Shown: positions 50,545 to 62,955, numbered from the stretch's first letter. The stretch: 64,000 nt of DNA from Austropuccinia psidii (GCA_023105745.1 JALGQZ010000009.1:32327409-32391408); one strand, 5' to 3'. Numbers and translations are program-made. The notes: generated by a model from the letters alone, not told the origin.

Positions 50545-52570
50545 TGTAAGGTTTGACTATGAAACAATAAGTAAAAATTACTAATTTATTACTTATTGTA
50601 CTCTGAATGTCCTTATAATTGAAATAAATAAGATTAAAATAATAATAATAATAAAGAAATATTATTATTAAGGCGTAAAAATGTTATATTATTAAATAAA
50701 TATAATAATATAATTAATATTATATAAGATTATAATATTGAAAATAATATATTAATATAAAATAATTAATATATTATAAAGCTCCTTATTATTGTTACAA
50801 AAAAATAATAAAGGCGTAAAAAATTGTTTTTTATGAATAAAAAACAATTAATAACAATAATATTACCAATATTAAAGTTATATATTAATATAAGTACTAT
50901 TTATATTAAATAAGAATTATTAAGAGTAATAATAAGAGAGAAATTATTATAATAAGATGAAATAACCTACTTTTAACACTTAAGATAATAATTTTGAGAT
51001 ATTTTACGCCAAAATAATATAATACAACTTTTTCAAATTGTATTTACAATAAAAAATAAAGAAATTTTACTAAAATTCTTGATTTTACGTGGAAATGAGT
51101 TTATAGAGAGATTTATAACAAAAACAATTAAAAAATTGATTTAATCACGTAAAAGTGGTGATTAATAATAAGATGGTCTTTGGTCTTTAATAATATAAGA
51201 GTTTTATATATAAAGAATAAAGAAATTACCTTTTATTTAATTGATTTTAATGTTTTTGATGCGTCTGAGGGGAAAATAGAGTAAAAAGAGCTCTATTTAT
51301 AGTAAATACCTCCCTCCTAGAGTCCAACAGGCTTCTAGTAGACGTGTACTGATCATATCCACTGGAATTGATCAATATTTTAAGGTTTGAGGGTGATTAC
51401 ATCATGATCAAACCATCTTACATCATTATTGCACCATTATTTAAAGTTATCACTGTAACTTGAAGTTTGATGACATCAGAGGCTTGGAAGAACCCCAAAT
51501 TTCGTGGATTTTATTAGTTCTAATCATAAACTAATAGTATTCACCAATTTTATCACTCTTGTGACTGTTAAACCTAATTTAAGGTTACAGTAGGTGATCA
51601 TAACTGCTCAATTTAAGCTCAAACTTTGATCTTCAATACCTTTTAAGATTTACACGCTACAGCAATTCAGAGAGTGAATTCTGATAGCCTGGCATAACCT
51701 CATTATGCTGCCAAGAGCTTATCATTACATCATCAAAAATCTAATTTTGATGATTTTTCTTGTAACTCATCTTTTCTGTCGAAATTCAATATTTTAAACT
51801 TCAAACCTTGATTTCAGGGGGTTATACCCTGAATTTAATAATAAAAATTACATCATTCTTCACGAATGAACTAGTAGAATCCAACTGTATACTTTTTTTT
51901 AAGTTTGGACCACTTTCACAACAAAGTGGTCAACAGCTCTGTTGATTTTTATCAATATTTCATCATAGGTTTTAACCTTGTTTATAATTTGTAAAATAAA
52001 GTTCATATCTGTGTTCTTACAGTAATTACGTGGTAACTTTATTTTTGGTTCATCATTCTATCATGTATACTTTAGAAGATATTAGCTATGATCCTTGAAT
52101 ATATGCATTGACCAAAAAAGTGCATATATTCAGGATAATTGCTTAAGTATTGACTTTGGGAATTAGCTTATTAATTGTTTTATGTGTGGATTTGTATGGG
52201 AAATCCACTGGTACAATTTATTTTACATGTTGTTTCATTGGTTTCTGAGATAAAGAGGATTTTATGGTTTTTATAAGGTATTATACCTTATAATTCATTA
52301 AATATTGACTTTACAGATATGCCATAAAAATGGTATATGTGTATTTTTCCATAAGGAATCCAATGGTATAATTTATTTTACATGTTTATTCATTGGGTTT
52401 TAAGTTAAACCAATTTTTGTGTCAATTTATGGTATTTTTTGTATATTTAAGTAATTAATTTTAATGTATAATTATTCTAAGTAATTTTAGTATAATTATA
52501 TTCAAGGTATAATTATTCTTAATCTTTTTGTGACCTTATTGGGTATGTGGTCATATCTCAAAGGCTCACA
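50545..52570 (-). repeat. 3' LTR of element C (2026 bp)
   Basis: Plus-strand TGTAAGG...GGCTCACA, followed by the complement of the polypurine tract. Contains GGCGTAAAA twice (about 50672, 50813) and once inverted (about 51004). Confidence 0.95.
51293..51301 (-). promoter_or_regulatory. TATA box, C 3' LTR
   Basis: TATAAATAG on the minus strand, followed downstream by AGAGCTCTTTTTAC. Same site as 59964-59972. Confidence 0.5.
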
Positions 52571-52590
52571 TTCCCTACCACCAAAAAAGA
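52571..52590 (-). other. Polypurine-type tract of element C
   Basis: Minus strand TTGGTGGTAGGGAA next to the LTR; purine-rich but interrupted by T, like the A tract in position. Confidence 0.7.
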
Positions 52591-52688
52591 TTGTACCACA
52601 ATCTGATACGTATGATAAGGGTATCATCCACTGTCCTACCTCTTCAATAGACTTTGTTAGTCTTGAAGCTCAATAATGCTTAACTTTT

Positions 52689-55600
52689 TTATTTTTCAGG
52701 TTTTCTTTCATGTCTGAACCTTCTTAGTAGTTTATCAGCATTTGTTATATCTTTCTCAAGTAGCCATTCATCTTCTTGAGTTGAATTTCTATACCTTACA
52801 AGGTATTCTCTTTCTTTTTTGTTTCTTGTCCTTCTTTCTTTAAGGACTTTTACTATTTTCTTTTCCTCTCCTTCTTCCAAGGGGGGAATCTCAAGTGGGG
52901 GTTTATTTCTTAGTGGAAATAACTCTTTGTCACTTGAACTGTAAGGTTTTATCAGACTTACAGGGAAAGTTGGGTGTTTGTTCATTAGTTCACCTGTGAG
53001 TTCCAATTGCACAGCATTGGGTCCATGAAGTGCTTTTATCATAAATGGTCCTGAAAAGGAATCTTTCAATTTCTTTGGGCCTTTTATGTTATTGAAATTA
53101 AGGGTTGATACTAAAACCAAATCCCCTATTTTGAAATCAGGTGGCTTATGACTTTTATCCCATCTTTCTTTTGCATATTTAAAAGAATCTTGCATGCATC
53201 TGTTTGCATGGTGTCTTGCTTTGTCAAGAATTATCTTGAAACTGCTTGCTGTTGGATGTATATCCACTAAGTCCTTTTTGAGGGTATCATAAGGAAGTCT
53301 TGGATTCCAACCTTTCTCTAGCATTGCTGGTGTTTTGCCAGTAGAAGAATGGATTGATGTCTTGTATGCCAGTTCAAGTGCTGGTATTAGTGTACACCAA
53401 TCATGGGTAAAACCATCAGAATCTTTGAATTCTAGCCCATAAGCACAGAATCTTCCGATCATATCCTCTAGAGTCTGTATCATTCTTTCTGCTAAACCAT
53501 CAGTTTGGGGATGATAAGCTGTTGAGAATGATAATTTTGTCCCAAACAAGTTATGGAGATTTGTCCATAATGCTGAAGTGAACTTTGGGTCTCTGTCACT
53601 TATAATATTTTGGAATACGCCTGTATGGCTAATGACTTTATTCCATATCATTATGGCTGTATCCATAGCTGTGTCATCTTTATGACATGGTAAGAACATG
53701 GGAGTTTTGCTGTATCTGTCAACTAACACTAGGCATGCATTATAACTCCTGTCTCCTCCTGGAGGTAAGGCTGTTACCCAATCCATATGAACTATTTCCC
53801 ATGGGGATTTTGGTTCTTGGATTTGGATCATCATTCCAAATTTCTTTCCTGTGGCTCTGTTGGCTTTTTGACATCTGTCACAGGTTTGGCAGTACTCTGC
53901 AACATCTTTCTTCCAATTTGGCCACCAAGAGCAGGTTTTCACCCTCTCTAGTGTCCTATCTTCTGAGAGATGTCCAGATGCAACACTATCATGACACTCA
54001 TGTAAAATGGTGTTTATTAGTGTTCTGTCTGTTAAGGCCATAACACATGTGTGTTTTGTTCTATGGTAAAGGATTCCATCAAGGAGGTGAAATCTTCCTT
54101 CATCATATGCCTTTTTCCATATTTCATCTAGTTTTGATGAAAGTGATGGATCTTTGCAGTCTTTCATTAGAAGTTGGCTTAAGATATGGCAATTTTTGTC
54201 TGTCTTATAGCTTTCTTTAACATGGTTAAAGAATTCTGTGCCAATGTCTGTAACACATATTCCTTCTATATGGTGCTCTTCTTGTGGTACCCATGCTGGA
54301 TTGTCAGGGGTATTTTCTAGAGCCCATCTGCTGAGACCATCTGCATTTTTGTGAATATTTCCAGATTTATGAACAATAGTCATATTTTCTCTATATTCCT
54401 GGATAGCAATTTGCCATTTCAGCATATGTCTGTTTGGAGTCTTCATATTTAATAGTGATTTCACAGCATTACAGTCTGTGATTACATCAAATACTGTGCC
54501 ATCCAAATAATAATGCAGTTTTTCTAGAGCCCACACTAGGCATAAGCATTCCATTTGGCTTGCTCCATACCTTGCTTCTGTTGGCTTTATTTGCCTTGAA
54601 ATGAAACAAATTGGTCCTTCCACTGGTTTATCATTGATAATTTGTGTTTGGTGAAGTGCAGCACCTAGTCCTTCTCCACAAGCATCAATGTACAGTTTGA
54701 AGGGTAATTTCCAATCTGGCATTAGAAGAAATGGGGCATTTGTTAAGGAATTTTTTAATTTTTCATATGCCTTGACTCTTTCTTCTGTCATCTCATAGAC
54801 TGTTTGTTGGTCACATAGCTTATACAAGGATTTAGCAATTTTTGCAAAGTCCTTTATATGCTGTCTATAGTAACCAGCAAATCCTAGAAATGATTGCATT
54901 TCTTTTTTGGTTTGAGGCATTGGTTTAAGTAGTACTGCTGCTACTTTATTTTTGTCTATGCCTAGACTAAGTCCAGATACCACATGTCCTAGTGCTTTTA
55001 ATTCACTATATGCAAAATGACACTTTTTCAAGGAGATTTTCATATTCACTTGGACTATTTTCTGTAGTACCCTTTCTAGTCTTGTAAGGTGATTTTCCCA
55101 AGTTTCTGAGCAAACTATAATATCATCAATATAGATAATTAACCATCCTTCTGATAATTCCTCAGGAAATATGGTATTCATCATTCTTTGATAATGGGAA
55201 GGTGCATTTTTTATTCCAAATGGCATTCTTAAGTATTCAAAAATCCCACAATGGACTATTATTCTTAGCAGTTTCTTGGCATTGTCTGTTAAGACATTTT
55301 GATGAAAACCCTTAAGAGCATCCATAGCTGTGATTAACTTAGCTTGTGACAATTGGGTCAATGTTTCATGGATTCTGGGTATTGGATATCTGTCTGGAAT
55401 GGTATAGGTATTCAGGGCTCTGAAGTCTCCTACCATCCTTGACTTTCCATTATGCCAAGTTATAATGACAGGTGTAGTAACTTCTACTTGTTCATTATGT
55501 CCAACCTTTCTTAATACTCCAAGGTCCATTAATTCTTTAATGTGTACCTCTAAGGCTTCTCTAGCTCTTGGACTGGCTGGACAAGCAGGTCTTCTTAATA

Positions 55601-58487
55601 AAGGTGGGTAAGGCTTTTCTACATTAAGAATTATATCCACTTCATGTCCAATTATGGCACCTAGTGGCTCTTTGTCAGTTGCAAAGGCATTTTTATACTT
55701 AAATAAGAGGTCAATCAATTTTTCTTTCATTTTTTCTGTTAATTCTTGATTGAATTCTGCCTCTTTAAGTTGTTCAGATATAAAAATTTCCTTTTCTGGA
55801 ATTTTTTCTTCCTTCTTAATAACTGTGATTTGTTTTTTGTTGTTTAAGAAGCCAAACTTTTGTCTTTTGTTATCTCCTATGGTAAAATATCTGTCTTTTT
55901 GGTTGGAGATATCTATACCATAGATTGATAAGTAGTCATTTCCAAGTATGAAATGATTACTAGTACAGTTGTCCATTACTACAAACTCTACTTTAATTCT
56001 GACACATTGTGAGGGATGAGGAAAAATTAGTGTTAAATCAATTATTCCAAGGGGCTTCATGCTCTCACTTGCACTACTAAATTTGACACCTTGTATTGGC
56101 ATAAGTTTTTCTTGCCAATTTGGGACAATGGTTTTTAAATAACTTTTGCCAACACAAGTGCAATATGCTCCTGTATCCAAGTTAACTTTTCCTTCCTGGT
56201 TATCAACCATAACAATACTTATACTTGATTTTCCAGCTGTATATCCCATTCCTCTTGCAGGTTTGGTTCTATACATTTTGGCATCTTGTATGTTTGTCAG
56301 GTTTGTGTCAGATGTTCCAACTTGTGGTAAGTTTGAATTAACATCCAGTACTTCATAAATCAAGTCAATATTATTAATTTGTGCATTAATTATATTGATT
56401 TCATCACTTTCAGAGCTTTCTGACTCTTCTGTCTCTTTTTCAGAGTCAGATTCCTCTTCTTTGTCATTGTGGCTTTCTGTTTCCACAATTTCATTAATTT
56501 TTGCTTTTTTAAGGCAATTATTGGCTAAGTGTCCAATACCTCCACATTTATGGCATTTTCTTTGCTCATTATTGTTGGATTTATTGGGCTTAAAGGATTC
56601 TTTTGATTTATCTTTTTTGATAAATGGTTTATTTGGGCTTTTAATGTCCAATTTTTTCCAAGTCCTGCCAATTTTTGTTCTTGTCACTATATCTTCTAGT
56701 GAATTTATATACTCTTCTGTGGAGCATGGTTCTATACACCTGCTTCTTAGGGCATGTTCTAGTTCCCCTCCACATTTTTTAAGTATTTTCATGTGCACCA
56801 TCTTTTGTGACATTTCTGGGTACAGTGCATTAAGCCTTTCAACTTGTTTCAAGAACCAAGTTAAAGGCTTGTCTTTCTCTGGGTCAAAGAAAGAGATTTC
56901 AAATGCATTTTCTATCTTATACCTCCAGGCATCATTTGCCCACTTGGTGATTATTTCTTGTTTCCACCAAGACCAGGTATTTTTACCATTTGTTTGTCTT
57001 ATGCCATAATACCATCTTTTTGCAGATTTCTCAAACAAAGAATGTAATCTTGCAGTGATTAATTCATCTGGTATGGCATAATCTTCTTGCAACATGTCAA
57101 TTGTTTTAATAAATGACATGTGGTCATATTCACCTTCTCCTGTGAATGTTGGCCATTCTTTCAATTGAGGTGCTTCCTTCATTAATACTTGGTTATTATC
57201 TTGGTGACTCAAGTGTGTTATGAAAGGATTTGACAATTCCTCTTTTGTTTTAAAAGGGCTTCTTATATGAGAAAATGGTGTTGATAACTTTGGCATATTT
57301 AAATTAGCCTCATTAATTTTATCCATTTTTTCAGTGATAAGCCTTATTTCACTCTGAATATCATCTTTCAGATGCATTCTTGCTTCATCACTTTTTTCCA
57401 CATGGTCCAAAAGTAATTTTTGGTGTGATGAAGTCTTTTCTTCAAATATTTCTACAGAAATACTTAATTTATTCAATTTTTCTGTAAGATTGTCAATACT
57501 CACATCATAATTGATTGTCAAAGTTTTGTCTTTGATATCTTTTATGTATTTATACAATTCTTGTTGTCCTTGTATTAATTTTTGAGTATTGTCAATTAAA
57601 TTCTTTGGTTTATTATTTTCAACAATAAACTTAATGTTGTCAATTTCTTTCTTGTTTTGCACAACAATTTTTGTTAAAGAAGATAAATTGTTATTTATTT
57701 CTTGTAGTGATAATAAACTGTCTTTAATTTCTTTTAGAGGTAATATACTATTTTTAATTTCTGTTAAAGTATTTACAACATCTTTGGACAAGGTTATTTC
57801 TTTGGGAAATGAGGTTGTCTCATTCTTTGCTCTTCCTTGTCCTTGAATTCCATCAAGGTTCTGGCCATGTTGAAAACATTGTCCATGGCATCCTTTTGGA
57901 TTCTTGGGATTCTGTAGCTTGGGGAATATGGTTTCCTCCAATGCTTTTTCTTGTTCTTCTTCCCTTCTTGGGGAAGTGGGTTGGCTTGGGGCTTGCTGGT
58001 AGAAGCTACTGGGGCTTCTTCCTTGGTTGCCTCCCTCTTGTTGGCATGGTAATCCTTGATTTTTTTGATTTGAGGTTTGGATGACAGTGGATTCCATCCA
58101 TTGGAGTATTTCACTATCTCCTCCTCTTTGAGGAACTTTTTCAGTATGTGCCAGGAGTTCATCACTCCTTGGTGTATTTGAGGCAACATTTCCCAATCTT
58201 TGTCCTTGTACACTGTGCAATACTGCTTGTACTGGCTCATGTAGATGTCTATTTGAGCCCTCTGAATGTGATTTGTACCTGTTTGAGTTACTCATACTTA
58301 GTTCTAATTCAGGCTCAGATATCATGGGCATTTCTGGGACTTGCCTTTGGGATAAGGCACTTCCTTGTGTGGATTCTGTTCCACTGGGGATATTGCCCTT
58401 TCTTTTCCCTTTTGAGGGATCAATTCTACCTCTGAGTCCAGCTCCATCTGATTGGATGGAGTATTGGGAACCTCTTCTGGTAGTCAT
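52689..58487 (-). CDS. Gag-pol polyprotein of element C (1932 aa)
   Basis: Makes the virus-like particle proteins and enzymes for reverse transcription and integration. Domains by approximate residue: Lys/Glu-rich coiled segments about 240-400; capsid-type domain from about 455; zinc knuckle C-x2-C-x4-H-x4-C near 643-656; protease core DTGA at 771; reverse transcriptase with [10 protein letters not shown] and YIDD at 1119; RNase H; integrase zinc finger (HECHDS...CQTCDRC); integrase core D1569, D1631, E1667 with the expected 35-residue spacing; GPF motif; chromodomain near the C-terminus with the [10 protein letters not shown] segment. The ATG used (58487) lies inside a candidate intron; a spliced start from the upstream exon is an alternative. 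The first 230 or so residues overlap ORF1 and may not be the conserved frame. The last codons end in EKPEK. Confidence 0.95.
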   Translation of the reverse strand: MTTRRGSQYSIQSDGAGLRGRIDPSKGKRKGNIPSGTESTQGSALSQRQVPEMPMISEPELELSMSNSNRYKSHSEGSNRHLHEPVQAVLHSVQGQRLGNVASNTPRSDELLAHTEKVPQRGGDSEILQWMESTVIQTSNQKNQGLPCQQEGGNQGRSPSSFYQQAPSQPTSPRREEEQEKALEETIFPKLQNPKNPKGCHGQCFQHGQNLDGIQGQGRAKNETTSFPKEITLSKDVVNTLTEIKNSILPLKEIKDSLLSLQEINNNLSSLTKIVVQNKKEIDNIKFIVENNKPKNLIDNTQKLIQGQQELYKYIKDIKDKTLTINYDVSIDNLTEKLNKLSISVEIFEEKTSSHQKLLLDHVEKSDEARMHLKDDIQSEIRLITEKMDKINEANLNMPKLSTPFSHIRSPFKTKEELSNPFITHLSHQDNNQVLMKEAPQLKEWPTFTGEGEYDHMSFIKTIDMLQEDYAIPDELITARLHSLFEKSAKRWYYGIRQTNGKNTWSWWKQEIITKWANDAWRYKIENAFEISFFDPEKDKPLTWFLKQVERLNALYPEMSQKMVHMKILKKCGGELEHALRSRCIEPCSTEEYINSLEDIVTRTKIGRTWKKLDIKSPNKPFIKKDKSKESFKPNKSNNNEQRKCHKCGGIGHLANNCLKKAKINEIVETESHNDKEEESDSEKETEESESSESDEINIINAQINNIDLIYEVLDVNSNLPQVGTSDTNLTNIQDAKMYRTKPARGMGYTAGKSSISIVMVDNQEGKVNLDTGAYCTCVGKSYLKTIVPNWQEKLMPIQGVKFSSASESMKPLGIIDLTLIFPHPSQCVRIKVEFVVMDNCTSNHFILGNDYLSIYGIDISNQKDRYFTIGDNKRQKFGFLNNKKQITVIKKEEKIPEKEIFISEQLKEAEFNQELTEKMKEKLIDLLFKYKNAFATDKEPLGAIIGHEVDIILNVEKPYPPLLRRPACPASPRAREALEVHIKELMDLGVLRKVGHNEQVEVTTPVIITWHNGKSRMVGDFRALNTYTIPDRYPIPRIHETLTQLSQAKLITAMDALKGFHQNVLTDNAKKLLRIIVHCGIFEYLRMPFGIKNAPSHYQRMMNTIFPEELSEGWLIIYIDDIIVCSETWENHLTRLERVLQKIVQVNMKISLKKCHFAYSELKALGHVVSGLSLGIDKNKVAAVLLKPMPQTKKEMQSFLGFAGYYRQHIKDFAKIAKSLYKLCDQQTVYEMTEERVKAYEKLKNSLTNAPFLLMPDWKLPFKLYIDACGEGLGAALHQTQIINDKPVEGPICFISRQIKPTEARYGASQMECLCLVWALEKLHYYLDGTVFDVITDCNAVKSLLNMKTPNRHMLKWQIAIQEYRENMTIVHKSGNIHKNADGLSRWALENTPDNPAWVPQEEHHIEGICVTDIGTEFFNHVKESYKTDKNCHILSQLLMKDCKDPSLSSKLDEIWKKAYDEGRFHLLDGILYHRTKHTCVMALTDRTLINTILHECHDSVASGHLSEDRTLERVKTCSWWPNWKKDVAEYCQTCDRCQKANRATGKKFGMMIQIQEPKSPWEIVHMDWVTALPPGGDRSYNACLVLVDRYSKTPMFLPCHKDDTAMDTAIMIWNKVISHTGVFQNIISDRDPKFTSALWTNLHNLFGTKLSFSTAYHPQTDGLAERMIQTLEDMIGRFCAYGLEFKDSDGFTHDWCTLIPALELAYKTSIHSSTGKTPAMLEKGWNPRLPYDTLKKDLVDIHPTASSFKIILDKARHHANRCMQDSFKYAKERWDKSHKPPDFKIGDLVLVSTLNFNNIKGPKKLKDSFSGPFMIKALHGPNAVQLELTGELMNKHPTFPVSLIKPYSSSDKELFPLRNKPPLEIPPLEEGEEKKIVKVLKERRTRNKKEREYLVRYRNSTQEDEWLLEKDITNADKLLRRFRHERKPEK
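57794..58288 (-). CDS. Overlapping ORF1-type frame of element C
   Basis: Shifted by one base from gag-pol, open from about 58288, with its first ATG at 58240. It shares with A ORF1 the DIY segment, MNSW-x-ILKKFL, NGWNPL and the helix [20 protein letters not shown], with mostly conservative changes. The other frame is less alike over the same bases. The frame is closed by TGA at 58324-58322 and other stops just upstream, so unlike A it does not connect to the 5' exon in one frame. Near its end, CCCAAAG (57806-57800) sits in register for a -1 shift into gag-pol, two codons before TAA. Function unknown; likely part of Gag. Confidence 0.5.
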   Translation of the reverse strand, partial: TQTGTNHIQRAQIDIYMSQYKQYCTVYKDKDWEMLPQIHQGVMNSWHILKKFLKEEEIVKYSNGWNPLSSKPQIKKIKDYHANKREATKEEAPVASTSKPQANPLPQEGKKNKKKHWRKPYSPSYRIPRIQKDAMDNVFNMARTLMEFKDKEEQRMRQPHFPKK

Positions 58488-58563
58488 AATTAAAGAATAC
58501 CAAAAAATAAAAGTATTTTAGAATAAAAATTCTTTTATGGCAATTATACAAAGAGGTGCTCAC
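58477..58563 (-). other. Candidate gag intron of element C with tandem acceptors
   Basis: Donor GAAG|GTGAGC at 58563; acceptors ACCAG (ending 58477) and AAGAG (ending 58472), 5 nt apart as in A. The first joins the upstream exon to the ORF1 frame, which then runs only about 51 codons to a stop; the second joins it to gag-pol in frame. Inferred. Confidence 0.55.
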
Positions 58564-58713
58564 CTTCAGAGTCTTGAATGGTGGGTCTTGGAAAGTCTAA
58601 TTTCTGAGCTTTCTTTCTTTTGGTGATAACTGGTGTTGGAGAACTTTGACAAGTTTCTTCCACCAACCTCTCAACAGTAGCTTGGTTATCTTCTGTTGGG
58701 TCATCTTCAAACA
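58564..58713 (-). CDS. Gag 5' exon of element C
   Basis: Exon of 150 nt beginning TG after a TTTTTTTAG acceptor; with an A from an upstream exon it would start ATG-TTT-GAA-GAT. The encoded piece is acidic (FEDDPTEDNQ) then Lys/Arg-rich (TKRKKAQK). It is not similar in sequence to the A exon but has the same place, phase and boundaries. The upstream donor is not clear; GA|GTGACT and TA|GTGATT near 59000 both end in A. Confidence 0.5.
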
Positions 58714-59195
58714 CTAAAAAAGACAAATAAATATAAGTCTTTATATAAGAAGTGTTATTTGTGGCAAGATATGGCAATTTTCCACATAGAAATTGCTTTA
58801 TATCTTAAAAAATAGAAATAAAATAATGAAATGAATAAAAATGAATAAAAATAACTTTTTTTATTGGTTTTTAATATTTTTTAATATTTTTTTATGTATT
58901 TTTTATTTTTTAAAGAATAAAATAAAAAAGAATATGATTCTTATAAAATTAATTATAATAAAATTATTTTTAATTTATAAAATATCTTTTTTAATCACTA
59001 GAGTCACTCAAAGAAAGTTCTTGCAAGTCTAAGGATGTGAAAAACCATGTGTAAGACAGTACAATTGCTTTCCAAATGCCTCAATAGCTTTTAAAATCAA
59101 TAAAATATAAAATTATTATATAATTTATGATTATAAATATAATTTATTATTGGATAAATCCAAATAGAATCTTTTTAAAGGTCTTTTAAGTAAAT

Positions 59196-59213
59196 ATCAC
59201 GGCCAGGCCCCCA
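59196..59213 (-). other. Primer-binding site of element C
   Basis: Minus strand TGGGGGCCTGGCCGTGAT, two bases from the LTR. It differs from the A site at one position. Confidence 0.8.
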
Positions 59214-59215
59214 AA

Positions 59216-61241
59216 TGTAAGGTTTGACTATGAAACAATAAGTAAAAATTACTAATTTATTACTTATTGTACTCTGAATGTCCTTATAATTGAAATAAAT
59301 AAGATTAAAATAATAATAATAATAAAGAAATATTATTATTAAGGCGTAAAAGTGTTATATTATTAAATAAATATAATAATATAATTAATATTATATAAGA
59401 TTATAATATTGAAAATAATATATTAATATAAAATAATTAATATATTATAAAACTCTTTATTATTGTTACCAACAAATAATAAAGGCGTAAAAAATTGTTT
59501 TTTATAAATAAAAAACAATTAATAACAATAATATTACCAATATTAAAGTTATATATTAATATAAATACTATTTATATTAAATAAGAATTATTAAGAGTAA
59601 TAATAAGAGAGAAAGTATTATAATGAGATGAAATAACCTACTTTTAACACTTAAGATAATAATTTTGAGATATTTTAGGCCAAAAGAATATAATACAACT
59701 TTTTCAAATTGTATTTACAATAAAAAATAAAGAAATTTTACTAAAATTCTTGATTTTACGTGGAAATGAGTTTATAGAGAGATTTATAACAAAAACAATT
59801 AAAAAATTGATTTAATCACGTAAAAGTGGTGATTAATAATAAGATGGTCTTTGGTCTTTAATAATATAAGAGTTTTATATATAAAGAATAAAGAAATTAC
59901 CTTTTATTTAATTGATTTTAATGTTTTTGATGCGTCTGAGGGGAAAATAGAGTAAAAAGAGCTCTATTTATAGTAAATACCTCCCTCCTAGAGTCCAACA
60001 GGCTTCTAGTAGACGTTTACTGATCATATCCACTGGAATTGATCAATATTTTAAGGCTTGAGGGTGATTACATCATGATCAAACCATCTTACATCATTAT
60101 TGCACCATTATTTAAAGTTATCACTGTAACTTTAAGTTTGATGACATCAGAGGCTTGGCAGAACCCCAAATTTTGTGGATTTTATTAGTTTTAATCATAA
60201 ACTAATAGTATTCACCAATTTTATCACTCTTGTGACTGTTAAACTTAATTTAAGGTTACAGTAGGTGATCATAACTGCTCAATTTAAGCTCAAACTTTGA
60301 TCTTCAATAACTTTTAAGATTTACACGCTACAGCAATTCAGAGAATGAATTCTGATAGCCTGGCATAACCCTATTATGCTGCCAAGAGCTTATCATTACA
60401 TCATCAAAACTCTAATTTTGATGATTTTTCTTGTAACTCATCTTTTCTGTCGAAATTCAATATTTTAAACTTCAAACCTTGATTTCAGGGGGTTATACCC
60501 TGAATTTAATAATAAAAATTACATCATTCTTCACGAATGAACTAGTAGAATCCAACTGTATACTTTTTTTTAAGTTTGGACCACTTTCACAACAAAGTGG
60601 TCAACAGCTCTGTTGATTTTTATCAATATTTCATCATAGGTTTTAACCTTGTTTATAATTTGTAAAATAAAGTTCATATCTGTGTTCTTACAGTAATTAC
60701 GTGGTAACTTTATTTTTGGTTCATCATTCTATCATGTATAGTTTAGAAGATATTAGCTATGATCCTTGAATATATGCATTGACCAAAAAAGTGCATATAT
60801 TCAGGATAATTGCTTAAGTATTGACTTTGGGAATTAGCTTATTAATTGTTTTATGTGTGGATTTGTATGGGAAATCCACTGGTACAATTTATTTTACATG
60901 TTGTTTCATTGGTTTCTGAGATAAAGAGGATTTTATGGTTTTTATAAGGTATTATACCTTATAATTCATTAAATATTGACTTTACAGATATGCCATAAAA
61001 ATGGTATATGTGTATTTTTCCATGAAGAATCCAATGGTATAATTTATTTTACATGTTTATTCATTGGTTTTTAAGTTAAACCAATTTTTGTGTCAATTTA
61101 TGGTATTTTTTGTATATTTAAGTAATTAATTTTAATGTATAATTATTCTAAGTAATTTTAGTATAATTATATTAAAGGTATAATTATTCTTAATCTTTTT
61201 GTGACCTTATTGGGTATGTGGTCATATCTCAAAGGCTCACA
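59216..61241 (-). repeat. 5' LTR of element C (2026 bp)
   Basis: Same length and ends as the 3' LTR; followed by ATTTG (61242-61246), the right target-site copy. The inverted GGCGTAAAA of the other LTR is mutated here (TTTTAGGCC). Confidence 0.95.
59964..59972 (-). promoter_or_regulatory. TATA box, C 5' LTR
   Basis: TATAAATAG on the minus strand. Likely core promoter for the element C transcript. Confidence 0.55.
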
Positions 61242-61728
61242 ATTTGAAGTCTTCACTAATTTTACAAAGAATTAACCTTACTATTTCAATAAATGAATAT
61301 ATTATTTATATATAATCTAGGTACTTAAACACATTTATAACCAGCAAATATTCTCCCTATCTTTAATAAATCTTTCAGGAAAAGAAAAGCTAGAGTATCT
61401 AAGAATAATTAAAAACTCATATTTAAGGAAATGAAGCCAGGCTTCTTATATATACTCAAGAAGTTTCTGATTAAAATAGTATTGCTATTTCTTTAAGGTG
61501 TGTCTATGAAATAAATGGTTACATAATACTAAAGTATAAGAATTACTTAGTTGAGGGATTTTGAATGCATACCACCCCATTTGTGGTTAAAAACGAATGA
61601 ATTTACAAAAGTAGAAATTCCTTCTTCCTGAAATAAGCATTTTTCTCTGAGTTTATCAAAGGAATTGGTAGTTCCATAACAGATTCTCATTTCTGTGAGC
61701 TTTTGAAGATTTATTTCTTTTAATAAAA

Positions 61729-62629
61729 TTAGGGTGTTGGTGAACACATGTAAGCTTTGAGTGAAAACACATAAGCCCTTATATGTTTTTACCAAATTAT
61801 GGCCAAAACATGTAAGTGACTTGTTTTATTGAAAAAATTCTTCAGGATCAGTTTTGTGAATTCTTAACTTTTTTTTTCCATATTTTTTCTGACATGGGAT
61901 GTGAGGGTCCCCAAATGTTTTCAATTTTTTTTACCCAATTTTTCTATTTTGGCCAATTTGGCAAAATGGCCTCTTTTTTTAAAAAAAATCATTAAAAATG
62001 TTCCCAACATGAATTTCCATAATTTGTTTTTGAAATAAAGGGACAAATCTTGAGAATAAAAGACCAGAATCCCAAAAAATTGGAATTTTTTTTCCAGGAC
62101 AATTGTAGGCCCAAAAAGGCCTTTTTTTTATGTTTTTTGTTCATGTTTGTAAGTAGATTCAAAATGCCATTTATGACATCAATTTAATTGAAAAGTTTAA
62201 TTAATGACATTAGTGGGAGTTTAAGATTTCATTTGTGGAATTAACAGGGCCATAAATGGCATCACAAATTACATAATAATGCCATAAATGGAATCAAAAG
62301 TCCCATCAATGACATCAAGAATGACATATAGATTCCATTTATGGCCATAAAATTGGCATTAATCTCATTAAAAAAATGTCATAAATGGCATTGTATGGCC
62401 TCAAAAATGCAATAAATGGCCTCAAAAATGCCATAAATGGCAGAAATAAGAAATTCCATAAATGGAACTTTCAACTCCATAAATGGGATTGCTAATGCCA
62501 TTTATGCCATCATAAATGCCATAAATGGCCTTATCAATGCCATATATGGCATTAATGGCATCAGAAATGCCATGAATAGCTAAATTGTATTGAAAAGACA
62601 CCCCTTACATGTTTTTACCAACACCCTAA
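61729..62629. mobile_element. 901-bp non-autonomous inverted-repeat element (MITE-like)
   Basis: Ends are 26-bp terminal inverted repeats, 61729-61754 and 62604-62629, identical at 24 of 26 positions and starting TTAGGGTGTTGGT. A further inverted copy of the terminus (CTTATATGTTTTTACCA) is at 61778-61794. F-LTR homology stops and resumes exactly at its edges, so it is an insertion. No transposase frame. I could not identify a clear target duplication, so the superfamily is open. Confidence 0.8.
62161..62580. repeat. Cluster of imperfect palindromes around GCCATAAATGGC
   Basis: Exact GCCATAAATGGC at 62249-62260, 62430-62441 and 62518-62529, plus about ten near-copies in either orientation (GCCATTTATG, TCCATAAATGGA, GCCATATATGGC and similar) at irregular spacing. 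The 5-base arms GCCAT/ATGGC are complementary, so each unit can fold back on itself. Confidence 0.85.
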
Positions 62630-62955
62630 AACTATAAAACTTTGACTGTAAGTAGAATTCTCAATTGAAATCCTAAAAAAAAATTTTCTTTTTTCTTTTT
62701 GTTTTTTTGGGTGTAGTTACACCTTTTCTATAGGTCCTGAAAGTTTCACAGTAATCAATTAAGAATTGTATCTTCAATGAAGTTTTGAGTTTTTACTCTA
62801 TTCTTGAATGGTACAGTCAAATAGCATAGCAACATCTGTTCAATTATGAGCTAATTCTATTAATAATATTCCAAAAGATCTTTAATTAGTCCTTTTGTAT
62901 TTCTGAGGCTTAAATTATCAAGAAGTGACTTGGTTAAAGTAATCAAATGTGTTTA

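Larger units (their letters stand above)
50545..61241 (-). mobile_element. Complete Ty3/gypsy chromovirus C (10.7 kb), gag-pol unbroken
   Basis: Two 2026-bp LTRs, a 6645-bp internal region, target duplication ATTTG at 50540-50544 and 61242-61246, primer-binding site, polypurine tract and a single open 1932-codon gag-pol. The LTRs differ at roughly 27 positions by eye (about 1.3 percent). All key catalytic residues I looked for are present. The best candidate for a recently or still active element here. Confidence 0.95.

Noticed and set aside
56395..57009. 204-codon plus-strand frame over element C gag
   Set aside because: Antisense of the acidic linker, zinc-knuckle and capsid region; its Ser/Leu-rich make-up is the complement of Glu/Lys/Asp codons.
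61547..61795. 82-codon minus-strand frame
   Set aside because: It crosses the edge between F4 LTR and the inverted-repeat element, so it is a chance frame.
62161..62580. Possible CRISPR array
   Set aside because: Units are 12 bp, palindromic, in both orientations and irregularly spaced, in eukaryotic transposon DNA.
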